From: Rhodococcus maanshanensis NBRC 100610
GTDB lineage: Bacteria > Actinomycetota > Actinomycetes > Mycobacteriales > Mycobacteriaceae
DNA length: 64,000 nucleotides
NCBI RefSeq assembly: GCF_001894865.1
Contig: NZ_BCXA01000020.1
Coordinates: 62,001-126,000, forward strand
Direction: 5' to 3'
Numbering within the stretch: the stretch's first letter is position 1; each line of letters starts with the position of its first letter. The notes beneath the pieces were generated by a model, which saw nothing but the letters and a program-made list of their open reading frames with translations, did no database searches and had not been told where the DNA came from. Positions 43,435-56,130 of the stretch are shown here, one piece after another. Position numbers and translations under genes: made by a program.

Positions 43435-43453
43435 CTGACGTTTGCCGTCAGGT
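43433..43453. repeat. Inverted repeat at the junction of the two phoD copies
   Basis: ACCTGACG (43433-43440) and CGTCAGGT (43446-43453) are perfect inverted arms around a 5-base spacer; the first arm overlaps the putative GTG of copy A. A second short inverted repeat, GTCCG/CGGAC, follows at 43454-43471. Either may fold as a hairpin in the bicistronic message, or serve as a regulator site. Confidence 0.55.
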
Positions 43454-43478
43454 CGTCCGGGTACGGGCGGACGGGAGT

Positions 43479-45260
43479 TCATGCGCCCGGTCGGTGAGCG
43501 GCGGGGTCGAGCGGTGTGCCGACCGGGAGCGTGCGCTGGGCGCCGTCCGCGACCCGGAAGCTCGCCCCGTGGCGCACGGTCGCGCGGGGGTCGATCGGAT
43601 CGCTGATGTAGTACCAGTCCATTTGTGAACCGGCGGTGGCGATCTCGAACACCCCGTACCCGTGCGAGTCGAAGTCGAGGTACCGGATGTGCCGGTTCAC
43701 CGCCTTGTACGCCTCCTCGGCCGCGAGGCTGGCGGTCCGCGGCGGCACGCCAAGCGAGTCGTCCATGTTCGGGGAGGTCACCGACGGCACCACCAGTTCG
43801 GTGCCGATCGTGGCGCCGCCCGGGTAGTTCGCGGCGTCGACCGGTAGGTCGCAGGCCCAGGAGGTATGGACATCGCCCGTCAGGAAGACCGTGTTGTCGA
43901 CGCCCGCCGTGGCGATGGCGTCGTACAGTCGACGGCGGTCGGCGGCGTAGCCGTCCCACGAGTCGGTGCCGTAGGGAATGCCCGACTGGGGCAGTCCGAT
44001 CAAGTCGGTGAGTGCCTTGGTGGTCCTGGGGTCCAGTGGCGGGATCAGGGTGGGTGCGATCATCACTGGGTTGCCAACCACCTTCCACCGGGTCGGCGAG
44101 GACACGATGCCCTTGGTGAGCCAGTCCATCTGGGCGCGGCCGGTGATGGTCCGGTCGGGGGAGTCCACCTCGCGCCCGGCGGTGGCGGTGGTCTGCTCGT
44201 CGCGGTAGGTGCGCAGGTCGAGCATGGAGATCTCGGCGAGGTTGCCGAACCGGAAGCGCCGGTAGGTCGTCACCTCGGTGCCGCCGCCGGTGGGCCGCAC
44301 CGGCATCCACTCGAAGTACGCCCGCGTCGAGTTGGCCTTGCGGGTGGCCCAGTCGCCCTCGGTCGCCGGGTTGTGGTTCTCGGCGCCACTCTTGTAGGCG
44401 TTGTCAGCGGACTCGTGGTCGTCCCAGGTCGCGATGAACGGGATCCGGGCGTGCAGTGCCATCAGGTCAGGGTCGGTCTTGTACTGCGCGTGCCGGATTC
44501 GATAGTCGGCGAGGGAGACGATCTCGTGGGCAGGCTCGTGCGGACGGACGGATCCGTTGCGCGCTCCGTACTCGCCGCGGCCGTATTCGTAGATGTAGTC
44601 GCCGAGGTGCAGGATCGCGTCGAGGTCCTCGCGCTGCGCGAGGTGGCGGTACGCGGAGAAGTAGCCGGCCTCCCAGTTCGAGCAGGACACCACGCCGAAC
44701 CGCAGCCGCTGGATGTCCGCGTCGTTCGCGGGTGCGGTGAGGGTGCGCCCGACGGGGGACACCTGGCCTGCGACGGCGCCGCTGTGGGCGGTGAAGCGGT
44801 AGTGGTAGGCGGTGGCGGGTTCGAGGCCCGTCACGTCGACCTTCGCGGTGTGATCGGTATCGGCATCCACGGTCACGGTGCCACTGCGGACGACGGCGGC
44901 GAAGGCGGGATCGCGGGCCATCTGCCATTTCAACGAGATCGTCTCTCCGACACCGGAGCCGGGCAGCGCGTCGGCGGATGGCGTGACGCGGGTCCAGATG
45001 ATGACGCGGTCGGGGAGCGGGTCGCCCGAGGCGACGCCGTGCGCGAAGCCGACGGCGGGTGCGGCCGCGGCCGCGGCAGTGCCCGCGGCCGCGACGGTCA
45101 GGCCCGCGCCTGCGAGCGCGGCTGAGCTCTTCAGCAGGGTCCGCCTGCTCAGGCTCGGCAGAGTGGTGCGGTCGGGAAGCCAGTTGTCAGACACCCGAGG
45201 ATCACAACCGAACTTGGACGGGTGTTCAATTCGCAGCGGGGTCGATCGCACAGTGTTCAT
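43479..45260 (-). CDS. Tat-exported PhoD-type alkaline phosphatase (copy B, upstream)
   Basis: The 593-residue second PhoD has the same order of features as copy A: Tat motif SRRTLLKSSAALAGAGLT (Arg pair at 39-40), PhoD N-terminal domain, FGVVSCSNWEAGYFSAYRHL, LHLGDYIYEYGRGEYGARNG, TWDDHESADNAYK and DVHTSWACDLPVDAANYPGG. By eye most residues are shared with copy A, and even the leader (MNTVRSTPLRIEHPSKFG versus VNTVRSGPVSIEHASMFG) is similar, so the duplication included the region before the signal. It is first on the transcript. Phosphate-starvation control is expected from the family, but no Pho box was recognised. Confidence 0.9.
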   Translation of the reverse strand: MNTVRSTPLRIEHPSKFGCDPRVSDNWLPDRTTLPSLSRRTLLKSSAALAGAGLTVAAAGTAAAAAAPAVGFAHGVASGDPLPDRVIIWTRVTPSADALPGSGVGETISLKWQMARDPAFAAVVRSGTVTVDADTDHTAKVDVTGLEPATAYHYRFTAHSGAVAGQVSPVGRTLTAPANDADIQRLRFGVVSCSNWEAGYFSAYRHLAQREDLDAILHLGDYIYEYGRGEYGARNGSVRPHEPAHEIVSLADYRIRHAQYKTDPDLMALHARIPFIATWDDHESADNAYKSGAENHNPATEGDWATRKANSTRAYFEWMPVRPTGGGTEVTTYRRFRFGNLAEISMLDLRTYRDEQTTATAGREVDSPDRTITGRAQMDWLTKGIVSSPTRWKVVGNPVMIAPTLIPPLDPRTTKALTDLIGLPQSGIPYGTDSWDGYAADRRRLYDAIATAGVDNTVFLTGDVHTSWACDLPVDAANYPGGATIGTELVVPSVTSPNMDDSLGVPPRTASLAAEEAYKAVNRHIRYLDFDSHGYGVFEIATAGSQMDWYYISDPIDPRATVRHGASFRVADGAQRTLPVGTPLDPAAHRPGA

Positions 45261-45333
45261 CTGACGTTCGCTGCCATGTCGTCCTGGCGCGGTCGGGGGC
45301 GCCCACGTCGGTGCGCTTTAGTAGCGTCGACGC

Positions 45334-46734
45334 GTGAGCGATTGGCTGGGAACTTCCGACGGCGGCGCGGACGCGGGGCTGTTCGCCGCCCCTGGGGAAA
45401 CCGCGGATCAGGCCGGGCCGCTGACCGCGGGCCTGCCGCCGGTGCGCCCGGACGCGCCGCTCGCGGTTCGGATGCGCCCGGTGAACCTCGACGAGGTGGT
45501 CGGGCAGGGACATCTGCTGGGACCGGGCGCGCCGCTGCGCAGGCTCGTGGACGGCTCGGGCGCGGCGTCGGTGATGCTCTACGGTCCGCCCGGCACCGGA
45601 AAGACCACCCTCGCCTCGCTGATCTCTCGTGCGACCGGCCGCAGGTTCGAGGCGTTGTCCGCGCTGTCAGCGGGGGTGAAGGACGTCCGCGCGGTGATCG
45701 ACCTGGCCCGCAGGCGACTCACCGCGGGGGAGCAGACGGTGCTCTTCATCGACGAGGTGCACCGATTCTCCAAGACGCAGCAGGACGCGCTCCTCGCCGC
45801 GGTGGAGAACCGGATCGTGCTGTTGGTCGCGGCCACCACCGAGAACCCCTCGTTCTCGGTGGTCTCGCCGCTGCTGTCCCGGTCGCTGGTCCTGCAGTTG
45901 CACTCGCTCACCGAGGCAGACATCCGCGCGCTGCTCGATCGGGCCGTTGCGGATCCGCGCGGGCTGGGCGGTTCGGTCAGTCTCACGGACGAGGCGCGTG
46001 ATCATCTCGTGCGGCTGGCGGCGGGTGACGCCCGGCGAGCCCTGACCGCGCTGGAGGCGGCCGCGGGCGCGGCGCTCGATTCGCCCGCCGAGGACGGCTC
46101 GGCCGTGGTCGACCTCGAGACCGTCGAGGCGAGCGTAGACAAGGCGGCCGTCCGCTACGACCGCGACGGCGACCAGCACTACGACGTGATCAGCGCCTTC
46201 ATCAAGTCGATCCGCGGCTCGGACGTGGACGCCGCGCTGCACTACCTGGCCCGGATGATCACCGCGGGCGAGGACCCCCGCTTCATCGCCCGCCGGTTGG
46301 TGGTGCACGCGAGCGAGGACATCGGCATGGCCGATCCGACCGCGCTGCAGACCGCGACCGCGGCCGCGCAGGCCGTCCAGCTCATCGGTATGCCGGAGGC
46401 CCGGCTCGCATTGGCACAGGCCACGATCCACCTGGCGACCGCGCCGAAGTCGGGAGCGGTGATCGCCGCCCTCGGCGCGGCCATGGCCGATGTGTCCGCG
46501 GGGAAGTCGGGGCTGGTGCCGCCGCACCTGAGGGACGGGCACTACGCGGGCGCCGAGAAACTGGGCAACGCGGTCGGGTATCGCTACCCCCACAACGCGG
46601 CCGACGGCGTGTTGCCGCAGCAGTACCCGCCGGACGAGCTGATCGGCGTCGACTACTACCAGCCGACCGGGCATGGCGCCGAGCGTGAGATCGCCGCGCG
46701 GGTGGGCAAGTTGCGGCGGATCGTGCGGGGCTGA
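45334..46734 (+). CDS. rarA: Replication-associated recombination protein RarA (MgsA)
   Basis: RarA is an AAA+ clamp-loader-like ATPase acting at stalled forks. The 466-residue protein has [20 protein letters not shown], Walker [17 protein letters not shown], Walker [21 protein letters not shown], sensor 1 [13 protein letters not shown] and a C-terminal tetramerisation domain ([40 protein letters not shown]). The GTG at 45334 lies 18 bases after TTTAGT (45316-45321), a candidate -10. It is divergent from phoD copy B with a 73-base gap. RarA lies upstream of alaS, as in M. tuberculosis. Confidence 0.95.
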   Translation: MSDWLGTSDGGADAGLFAAPGETADQAGPLTAGLPPVRPDAPLAVRMRPVNLDEVVGQGHLLGPGAPLRRLVDGSGAASVMLYGPPGTGKTTLASLISRATGRRFEALSALSAGVKDVRAVIDLARRRLTAGEQTVLFIDEVHRFSKTQQDALLAAVENRIVLLVAATTENPSFSVVSPLLSRSLVLQLHSLTEADIRALLDRAVADPRGLGGSVSLTDEARDHLVRLAAGDARRALTALEAAAGAALDSPAEDGSAVVDLETVEASVDKAAVRYDRDGDQHYDVISAFIKSIRGSDVDAALHYLARMITAGEDPRFIARRLVVHASEDIGMADPTALQTATAAAQAVQLIGMPEARLALAQATIHLATAPKSGAVIAALGAAMADVSAGKSGLVPPHLRDGHYAGAEKLGNAVGYRYPHNAADGVLPQQYPPDELIGVDYYQPTGHGAEREIAARVGKLRRIVRG

Positions 46735-46822
46735 CGCGGCCCCCGAGCGCTGCGCACCCCGGCATCCTCGGCACGTTAAGCTGGATATTCATCCGCGACG
46801 CCCATGAAGTAAGGACCGGTTA

Positions 46823-49489
46823 GTGCAGACCCACGAGATCCGCAGGCGATTCCTCGACCACTTCGTCAAGGCGGGTCACACCGAGGTGGCCAGTGCCTCG
46901 CTGATCTTCGACGACCCGAACCTGCTGTTCGTCAACGCGGGCATGGTGCAGTTCAAGCCGTTCTTCCTCGGCCAGCAGACCCCGCCGTACGACACCGCGA
47001 CCAGCGTGCAGAAGTGCGTGCGCACCGGCGATATCGAGAACGTGGGCGTCACCACCCGGCACAACACCTTCTTCCAGATGGCGGGCAACTTCAGCTTCGG
47101 CGACTACTTCAAGCGCGGTGCGATCAAGCACGCGTGGGCGCTGCTGACGAACAGCGTCGAGGACGGCGGCTACGGCTTCGATCCCGAGCGCCTGTGGGTC
47201 ACCGTCTACCTCGACGACGACGAGGCCCGCGACATCTGGAAGGAAGAGGCCGGCATTCCGGACGAGCGCATCCAGCGCCGCGGCATGGCCGACAACTACT
47301 GGTCGATGGGTGTGCCCGGCCCGTGCGGCCCCTGCTCTGAGATCTACTACGACCGCGGCCCCGAGTACGGAGTCGAGGGCGGCCCGGAGGCCGACGAGGA
47401 CCGCTACCTCGAGATCTGGAACCTCGTGTTCATGCAGAACGAGCGCGGCGACGGTACCGGCAAGGACAGCTTCGAGATCCTCGGCCCGCTGCCCAAGCAG
47501 AACATCGACACCGGCATGGGTGTCGAGCGCGTCGCGTTCCTGCTGCAGGACGTCGACAACGTGTACGAGACCGACCTGGTGCGCCCCGTGATCACGAAGG
47601 CCGAGGAGCTGACCGGCCGCGCCTACGGCACCGACCACGAGTCCGACGTCCGGTTCCGCGTCATCGCCGACCACGCCCGCACCGCCGTGATGCTCATCGC
47701 GGACGGCGTCAACCCCGGCAACGAGGGCCGCGGCTACGTGCTGCGCCGGCTGCTGCGCCGCATCGTGCGCTCCGCGAAGCTGCTCGGCGCCGACAAGCCG
47801 AGCATGAGCGAGTTCGTCACCGTCGTCCGCGACACCATGTCGCCGTCCTACCCGGTCCTCGACACCGACTTCGACCGGATCCTCGGCGTCGCGGTCGGCG
47901 AGGAGACCGCGTTCCTGCGTACCCTCGCGTCCGGATCGAAGATGTTCGAGTCCGAGGCGGACGAGGTCAAGGCCGCGGGCAAGAAGGTCTTCGGCGGCAG
48001 CGAGGCGTTTGTCCTGCACGACACCTACGGCTTCCCGATCGACCTGACCCTCGAGATGGCCGCCGAGGCCGGCCTGTCCGTCGACGAGGACGGCTTCCGC
48101 TCGCTGATGGCCGAGCAGCGCAAGCGTGCCAAGGAGGACGCCCAGTCCCGCAAGCACGCGCACGCCGACCTGAGCATCTACAAGGAGTTCGTCGACCGAG
48201 GCGAGACCGAGTTCACCGGCTTCGCCGAACTGACCACCGAGGCAACGGTTCTCGCACTGATCTCCGGCGGCGTCCGGGTGCCGACGGCGACCGCGGGTCA
48301 GGAGGTCGAGGTGATCCTCGACCGCACCCCGCTGTACGCGGAATCCGGTGGCCAGATCGCCGACATCGGTGTCATCACCGGACCCGGCCTGCGGGTGCGG
48401 GTGCGGGACGTGCAGAAGATCGCGAAGAAGGTCTGGGTCCACAAGGTCACCGTCGAGGAGGGCCAGCTGACGGAGGGTGACGCGATCCTCGCGCAGGTCG
48501 ACGCGGCCTGGCGGTCCGGCGCCACCCAGGGTCACTCCGGCACGCACATGGTGCATGCGGCGCTGCGGCAGGTGCTCGGCCCGAACACCACCCAGAAGGG
48601 TTCGCTGAACAAGCCCGGTTACCTGCGGTTCGACTTCGCCTGGCAGAACCAGCTGTCGGCTCATCAGCTCGCCGACATCGAGGCCGTCGCCAACGAGGCC
48701 GTCGCCGCGAACCACACCGTCAACACGTTCGTCACCGACCTGAACAAGGCCAAGTCGATGGGCGCGATGGCCCTGTTCGGCGAGAACTACGGCGACGAGG
48801 TCCGGGTCGTCGAGATCGGCGGACCGTTCTCGATGGAACTCTGCGGCGGCACCCACGTGCAGTCGTCGGCACAGATCGGTCAGATCACCATTCTCGGCGA
48901 GTCGTCGGTCGGCTCCGGGGCGCGCCGCGTCGAGGCGTTCGTCGGGCTCGACTCCTACCGCTACCTCGCGAAGGAGCGCGCGCTGCTCGCCGGTGTCGCG
49001 ACCGCGCTGAAGGTGCCGTCCGATGAGGTACCCGGCCGCGTCGAGCAGCTCGTCGAGCGGCTCAAGGTCGCGGAGAAGGAACTCGAGGCGACCAAGGCTG
49101 CGGCCGTGCTGGCGTCGGCCGGGACGTTCGTCGACAAGGCCGAGCGGATCGGTGGCCTGCTGCTGGTGGCCGAAGCGGCCCCTGCCGGTGTCGCGGGCAA
49201 CGACCTGCGCACCCTGGTCACCGACATCCGCGGACGGTTCGGCACCGAACCCGCCGTCGTCGTGCTCCTCGGTGATGCCGACGGCAAGGTGCCGTTCGTG
49301 GTCACCGCCAACAAGGCGGCCCAGGATCTCGGTGTGAAGGCGGGCGACCTGGTCGCCGCGTTCGGGCCGAGCATCGGTGGTCGCGGAGGCGGTAAGCCGG
49401 AGATGGCCCAGGGCTCGGGCACCGACGCGGCGGGCATCCCGGCCGCGCTCTCGGCGGTGCGCGCCCGCGTCGCCGAGATGGCCGGGTGA
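46823..49489 (+). CDS. alaS: Alanyl-tRNA synthetase
   Basis: AlaS charges tRNA-Ala and edits mischarged Ser/Gly. The 888-residue enzyme has the catalytic core with [20 protein letters not shown] and [20 protein letters not shown], the tRNA-recognition domain, the editing site [17 protein letters not shown] and [18 protein letters not shown] (zinc ligands), and the C-Ala domain ending [20 protein letters not shown]. The GTG start follows TAAGGACCGGTTA. A candidate -10, TAAGCT, lies at 46777-46782. The TGA overlaps the ruvX GTG by 4 bases. Confidence 0.96.
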   Translation: MQTHEIRRRFLDHFVKAGHTEVASASLIFDDPNLLFVNAGMVQFKPFFLGQQTPPYDTATSVQKCVRTGDIENVGVTTRHNTFFQMAGNFSFGDYFKRGAIKHAWALLTNSVEDGGYGFDPERLWVTVYLDDDEARDIWKEEAGIPDERIQRRGMADNYWSMGVPGPCGPCSEIYYDRGPEYGVEGGPEADEDRYLEIWNLVFMQNERGDGTGKDSFEILGPLPKQNIDTGMGVERVAFLLQDVDNVYETDLVRPVITKAEELTGRAYGTDHESDVRFRVIADHARTAVMLIADGVNPGNEGRGYVLRRLLRRIVRSAKLLGADKPSMSEFVTVVRDTMSPSYPVLDTDFDRILGVAVGEETAFLRTLASGSKMFESEADEVKAAGKKVFGGSEAFVLHDTYGFPIDLTLEMAAEAGLSVDEDGFRSLMAEQRKRAKEDAQSRKHAHADLSIYKEFVDRGETEFTGFAELTTEATVLALISGGVRVPTATAGQEVEVILDRTPLYAESGGQIADIGVITGPGLRVRVRDVQKIAKKVWVHKVTVEEGQLTEGDAILAQVDAAWRSGATQGHSGTHMVHAALRQVLGPNTTQKGSLNKPGYLRFDFAWQNQLSAHQLADIEAVANEAVAANHTVNTFVTDLNKAKSMGAMALFGENYGDEVRVVEIGGPFSMELCGGTHVQSSAQIGQITILGESSVGSGARRVEAFVGLDSYRYLAKERALLAGVATALKVPSDEVPGRVEQLVERLKVAEKELEATKAAAVLASAGTFVDKAERIGGLLLVAEAAPAGVAGNDLRTLVTDIRGRFGTEPAVVVLLGDADGKVPFVVTANKAAQDLGVKAGDLVAAFGPSIGGRGGGKPEMAQGSGTDAAGIPAALSAVRARVAEMAG

Positions 49490-49995
49490 GCGAGGCCGAT
49501 CAGCCCGGCGACCTGGGGCGGGGTCGCCGGATCGGGGTCGATGTCGGCAGCGTCCGGATCGGCGTCGCCGCCAGCGATCCGGACGGGATCCTGGCCACCC
49601 CGGTGGAGACCGTGCCGAGGGCCAAGTCCCGCGCCGACAGGTCGGACATCGAGCGACTCGCCGCGATTGTCGCGGAATACGAGGCCGTCGAGGTTATCGT
49701 CGGATTGCCGCGGACGCTGCGAGGGGAGAGCGGTTCCGCGGCCGGACTCGCCTCGAAGTTCGCCGCGCAGCTCCGGGACAGGTTGGCGCCCATCCCGGTT
49801 CGCATGACCGATGAACGCTTCACGACCGTGACCGCGTCCAGGGCCCTGCGTGAGAGCGGGGTCAAGGCCAAGGGACAGCGGTCGGTGATCGACCAGGCCG
49901 CGGCCGTGGCGATCTTGCAAGGATGGTTGGACCAGCGCAGCAGGGCACTGCACTCGGAGCAGTCCCTGCCCTCACAGATGGAGGACGGCCAGTGA
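49486..49995 (+). CDS. ruvX: Holliday junction resolvase-like RuvX (YqgF)
   Basis: The 169-residue RNase H-fold protein has [20 protein letters not shown] (first catalytic Asp), [20 protein letters not shown] and [16 protein letters not shown]. The family is implicated in 16S rRNA processing as well as junction cleavage. The position after alaS and before mltG and aroE is widely conserved. The GTG overlaps the alaS stop by 4 bases, and its TGA overlaps the mltG GTG by 4 bases. Confidence 0.93.
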   Translation: MSEADQPGDLGRGRRIGVDVGSVRIGVAASDPDGILATPVETVPRAKSRADRSDIERLAAIVAEYEAVEVIVGLPRTLRGESGSAAGLASKFAAQLRDRLAPIPVRMTDERFTTVTASRALRESGVKAKGQRSVIDQAAAVAILQGWLDQRSRALHSEQSLPSQMEDGQ

Positions 49996-51227
49996 CCGAT
50001 ACCCGGTCGAGGGGGCCCGAGTTGAGGTCGACCCGCGCGGACGAGCGTCGCGCGCGGGAGGCCGCCGCGGGACGCAAGGGCAGGGGCAAGGCCGTGGTCG
50101 CGATCGCCGGGGTCGGCGCCCTCGCGCTGGTCGTTGGTGTCGGCTACGTCGGCGGCAAGAAGCTCCTCGGCGGCGTTGACGTGCCCGAGGACTACGCGGC
50201 CGGTCAGTCGGGGGCCGATGTCGTCGTGCAGGTGCACCCTGGTGACACCGCCGACCAGATCGCCACCGAGATGGCCGAGAAGGACGTCGTGAAGAGCGCG
50301 TCCGCGTTCTTCAATGCGGCGGTCCAGAACGACGCCATGTCGTCGGTGCAGCCCGGCTTCTACAACCTCAAGTCCCAGGTCCCGGCCTCGCAGGCCGTCG
50401 CGGGCCTGGTCGACCCGAATTCCCGCGTCGGTGCGCTGGTGATCTCCGAGGGTCGTCAGCTGCACGACACCAGGGACGTGAACACCGGCGCCACCAAGCG
50501 CGGCATCTACACCCTCATCTCCGAGGCGAGCTGCCTGCCGACCGCCTCGGGCCAGCAGCAGTGCGTGAGCGTCGAGGACCTCAAGGCTGCGGGTGCCAAC
50601 CCGAACCTCGCCGCGCTCGGGGTGCCGGACTGGGCGGCCGCCCGGGTCAAGTCGGTCCCGGACCGAACCCGCCAGCTCGAGGGCCTGATCGCCGCGGGTA
50701 AGTGGGACTTCGACCCGAGGGAATCGGCGGCAGAGATCCTGACGACCCTCGTCAGCGGGAGCGCGGCCAAGTACGAGGAGACCGGCATCGACCGGGCGGG
50801 GAACGCCGTCGGCCTGAGCCCCTACGACCTGCTCGTCGCGGCCTCGCTGGTCGAGCGGGAGTCGCTGCCGGACGACTTCGGCAAGGTCGCGCGCGTGATC
50901 GTCAACCGGCTCGCCGTGCCGCAGCGGCTCGAGCTCGATTCGACGGTCAACTACGCCCTTGACACCACGGAGCTCGCGACGACCGACGGCGACCGCGCGA
51001 AGGTCACCCCGTGGAACACCTACGCGATGGACGGACTGCCCGCCACCCCGATCTCGTCACCGAGCATCGGCGCGGTGGAGTCCGTCGAGAAGGCGCCCGC
51101 GGGTGACTGGCTGTACTTCGTCACGATCGACAGCAAGGGCACCACGCTGTTCACCAAGAGCTACACCGAGCACCTCGAGAACAGCAAGAAGGCACTGGCG
51201 AGCGGGATTCTCGACAGTGGACGCTGA
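49992..51227 (+). CDS. mltG: Endolytic transglycosylase MltG
   Basis: MltG cuts nascent glycan strands near the membrane. The 411-residue protein has a charged cytosolic N-terminus, one membrane helix ([20 protein letters not shown]), a LysM-like domain ([20 protein letters not shown]) and the catalytic domain with Glu in [29 protein letters not shown] and [20 protein letters not shown]. The GTG at 49992 overlaps the ruvX stop. The end overlaps the aroE start by 11 bases. Confidence 0.94.
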   Translation: MTDTRSRGPELRSTRADERRAREAAAGRKGRGKAVVAIAGVGALALVVGVGYVGGKKLLGGVDVPEDYAAGQSGADVVVQVHPGDTADQIATEMAEKDVVKSASAFFNAAVQNDAMSSVQPGFYNLKSQVPASQAVAGLVDPNSRVGALVISEGRQLHDTRDVNTGATKRGIYTLISEASCLPTASGQQQCVSVEDLKAAGANPNLAALGVPDWAAARVKSVPDRTRQLEGLIAAGKWDFDPRESAAEILTTLVSGSAAKYEETGIDRAGNAVGLSPYDLLVAASLVERESLPDDFGKVARVIVNRLAVPQRLELDSTVNYALDTTELATTDGDRAKVTPWNTYAMDGLPATPISSPSIGAVESVEKAPAGDWLYFVTIDSKGTTLFTKSYTEHLENSKKALASGILDSGR

Positions 51228-52041
51228 TCTGCCACGCAAGGCGGCGGTCCTCGGCAAGCCGATCGGGCACTCCAAGTCGCCGCTGCTGCACCTGGCGGCG
51301 TACCGGGCACTCGGCCTGACCGACTGGACCTACGACCGGATCGAATGCACCGGCGAGCAGTTGCCGGGGCTCGTCGGTGGGCTCGGCCCGGAATGGGTCG
51401 GGCTCTCGGTGACGATGCCGGGCAAGGTCGCCGCGCTCGAGTTCGCGACCGAACGGACCGAGCGCGCCGTGCAGGTCGGCTCGGCCAACACCCTGGTCCG
51501 GGTGCCGGGCGGCTGGCGGGCCGACTGCACCGACGTCGACGGCGTGACCGGCGCCCTCGCCGAGGTCGGCGTCACCGATCTGGGCGGCGCGACCGCGGTC
51601 GTGATCGGCGCAGGCGGCACCTCGCGACCGGCGCTGCGGGCGCTGGCGGACCTCGGCGTCGATGCGGTGACGGTCGTCGCCCGCTCCGCCGACCGGGCGG
51701 CGGCCTCGCTGGCCTGCGCGGCGGAGATGGGCCTGCGTGCCCGCCACCTGGGCTTCGATGCCGACGCGCTGGCCGCAGTCTGTGCTGACGCTGCGACGGT
51801 GGTCAGCACGGTGCCTGCGGACGCGATTGCGCCGTTCGCGAGCGCGGTGGCGCAGGCGCCCGTCGTGTTCGACGCGATCTACGATCCCTGGCCGACGCCG
51901 CTCGCAGCCGCGGTCGAGGCGGCCGGCGGGACCGTCGTCGACGGCCTGCGGATGCTGCTGAACCAGGCGTTCGGACAGGTCGAGCAGTTCACCGGCCGTC
52001 CGGCCCCGCGCGCGGAGATGGCGGCCGTGGTCGCGCGCTGA
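51217..52041 (+). CDS. aroE: Shikimate dehydrogenase
   Basis: AroE reduces 3-dehydroshikimate to shikimate. The 274-residue protein has the substrate motif LGKPIGHSKSPLLH, the conserved VTMPGK loop with catalytic Lys (usual form VTMPxK), SANTLVRVPGGWRADCTDVD and a Rossmann motif, VVIGAGGTSRPALRAL. The C-terminus has the conserved LLNQAFGQVEQFTG. The start is GTG 51217, overlapping mltG by 11 bases. The next shikimate genes begin 740 bases downstream after a prepilin peptidase gene. Confidence 0.93.
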   Translation: MDADLPRKAAVLGKPIGHSKSPLLHLAAYRALGLTDWTYDRIECTGEQLPGLVGGLGPEWVGLSVTMPGKVAALEFATERTERAVQVGSANTLVRVPGGWRADCTDVDGVTGALAEVGVTDLGGATAVVIGAGGTSRPALRALADLGVDAVTVVARSADRAAASLACAAEMGLRARHLGFDADALAAVCADAATVVSTVPADAIAPFASAVAQAPVVFDAIYDPWPTPLAAAVEAAGGTVVDGLRMLLNQAFGQVEQFTGRPAPRAEMAAVVAR

Positions 52042-52141
52042 CGCGCCGCAATCCCTCCACAGCGTCGGATTCATCCCCAGGACGACCGGGATCGGGGTTT
52101 CCTGAGGCCGTGGCGGCGCAGGCCGATGAGAGCGTCGGGGC

Positions 52142-52723
52142 ATGGCGATCGGATTGCTCGGCCTGGCTGGATTGCTCACCGGCGTCGCGACGCGTCGGTT
52201 CCTGCGCCGCTTCACCCGGGCTGCGCCGCCCTGGTGGGTGGCTGTGCTCGCCGTCGGTTTCGTCGCGGCCGGGCTCGCCTGCCCACCGCTGCCGGCCGCC
52301 GCGGCCTGCGCGCTGCTCTGGTGGTGCGTCTGCCTCTCCGCGGTCGACCTGGGGGAGCGCAGGCTGCCGAACGAGCTCACCCTGCCGGGCGCATGCGCGG
52401 TGTTCCTGGTCTCGGTACTGCTTGGCCGGGGGATGGCGGCCCTGGTGGGGGCGGCGATGCTGGCCGGCCTCTACCTCGTCGTGCACCTGGTGTCCCCGGC
52501 CACGATGGGCGGCGGGGACGTGAAGCTGGCCCTCGGGCTCGGTGCAGCGACGGGTGCGGCTGGCGCCCAGGCGTGGCTGGCTGCGACGGTCGGTGCGGTG
52601 GCGCTGACGGCGGCGGCAGGCGGGTGCGCCCTTGCCCTCGGGCGGGGCCGCCGCACACTCGCGCACGGGCCGTCGATGTGCCTGTCGACGCTGTTGGCGT
52701 TGAGCCTGGCAGGGGGCGGCTAG
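52142..52723 (+). CDS. A24-family prepilin peptidase
   Basis: The 193-residue membrane protein is a leaderless-type A24 aspartic protease. The two catalytic Asp are Asp69 in [13 protein letters not shown] and Asp126 in the GGGD motif (MGGGDVKL). About six hydrophobic helices are visible. The cysteine-rich N-terminal methyltransferase domain of classic PilD enzymes is missing, as in other actinobacterial and archaeal-type members. It probably processes Flp/Tad or type IV-like pilins, but no pilin gene is in the window. It lies between aroE and aroC, as in M. tuberculosis (Rv2551c). Confidence 0.87.
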   Translation: MAIGLLGLAGLLTGVATRRFLRRFTRAAPPWWVAVLAVGFVAAGLACPPLPAAAACALLWWCVCLSAVDLGERRLPNELTLPGACAVFLVSVLLGRGMAALVGAAMLAGLYLVVHLVSPATMGGGDVKLALGLGAATGAAGAQAWLAATVGAVALTAAAGGCALALGRGRRTLAHGPSMCLSTLLALSLAGGG

Positions 52724-52778
52724 CCGGGGACCGGGCCGGTGTGCGTTGACGACCATGTTTCGTGAAAAGATGGGCGGC

Positions 52779-53965
52779 GTGCTGCGCTGGATAACTGCCG
52801 GAGAATCCCATGGTCCCGCCCTCGTCGCCCTCCTTGATGGGATGGTCGCCGGGGTCGAGGTGACCTCCGAGGACATTGCTTCCCAACTCGCCCGCCGTCG
52901 CCTCGGCTACGGCCGCGGTGCCCGCATGAGCTTCGAGAAGGACGTCGTGACGGTGGTCGGCGGCGTCCGGCACGGTCGCACGATGGGCGGCCCCGTCGCC
53001 ATCGAGGTCGCGAACAGCGAGTGGCCCAAGTGGGAGACGGTCATGTCCTCCGACCCGGTGGACGAGGCGCTGCTCAAGGACCTCGCGCGCAACGCGCCGC
53101 TGACCCGCCCGCGCCCGGGCCACGCCGACTACTCCGGCATGCTCAAGTACGGATTCGACGACGCCCGTCCCGTCCTGGAGCGGGCCAGTGCCCGCGAGAC
53201 CGCGGCCAGGGTCGCGGCAGGAACCGTTGCCCGCGCCTTCCTGCGCCAGGTTTTCGGCGTAGAGGTGATCTCCCACGTGATCTCCATCGGTGCCGCCTCG
53301 GGCCCCGCCGATTCCCCGGTCCCCGGTCCCGATGACCTCGAGGCCATCGACGCCAGCCCGGTGCGCGCATTCGGCGCCGAGGCCGAGGCCGCGATGATCG
53401 CGGAGATCGACGCGGCCAAGCGGGACGGCGACACCCTCGGCGGTGTCGTCGAGGTGGTCGTGCACGGCCTGCCCGTCGGGCTCGGCTCGTTCATCAGCGG
53501 TGAGAACCGGCTCGATTCCCGCCTCGCGGCCGCGCTGATGGGCATTCAGGCCATCAAGGGTGTCGAGGTGGGAGACGGCTTCGAGACCTCCCGGCGCCGT
53601 GGCAGCGCCGCGCACGACGAGATGCGGCCCGGCCCCGATGGCGTGCTGCGGTCGACGAACCGAGCGGGCGGCCTCGAGGGCGGCATGACCAACGGCGAGG
53701 CGCTGCGGGTCCGGGCGGCGATGAAGCCGATCTCCACCGTGCCGAGGGCCCTCGCGACCGTCGACATGTCCACCGGCGAGGAGGCCGTCGCCATCCATCA
53801 GCGCAGCGACGTGTGCGCGGTCCCCGCCGCGGGCGTGGTCGCGGAGTCGATGGTGGCACTGGTGGTCGCGCAGGCCGCTCTCGACAAGTTCGGCGGCGAC
53901 TCGGTCGAGGAGACGATGCGCAACATCGGCGGATACCTCGACTCCGTCCGGGAACGCCTGTCGAG

Positions 53966-53969
<4 letters not shown>
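52779..53969 (+). CDS. aroC: Chorismate synthase
   Basis: AroC makes chorismate from EPSP using reduced FMN. The 396-residue protein carries the family signatures [37 protein letters not shown], and [20 protein letters not shown] then [20 protein letters not shown]. Also present is [20 protein letters not shown]. The start GTG 52779 fits homologues; ATG 52755 and ATG 52770 are in frame and possible. It leads the overlapping aroC-aroK-aroB-aroQ operon. Confidence 0.95.
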
Positions 53970-56068
<2,099 letters not shown>

Positions 56069-56073
56069 ACGAA

Positions 56074-56117
56074 CTGTGAGTGGGTTTCACCCCAGCTGGG
56101 GTGAAACCCACTCACAG
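56074..56117. terminator. Perfect 44-base palindromic terminator between convergent genes
   Basis: CTGTGAGTGGGTTTCACCCC (56074-56093) is followed by AGCT and its exact reverse complement (56098-56117). The whole unit is self-complementary, so it reads identically on both strands. It begins 5 bases after aroQ and ends 13 bases before the end of the gene on the other strand. Confidence 0.85.
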
Positions 56118-56130
56118 GCGCGCAGCGCTG

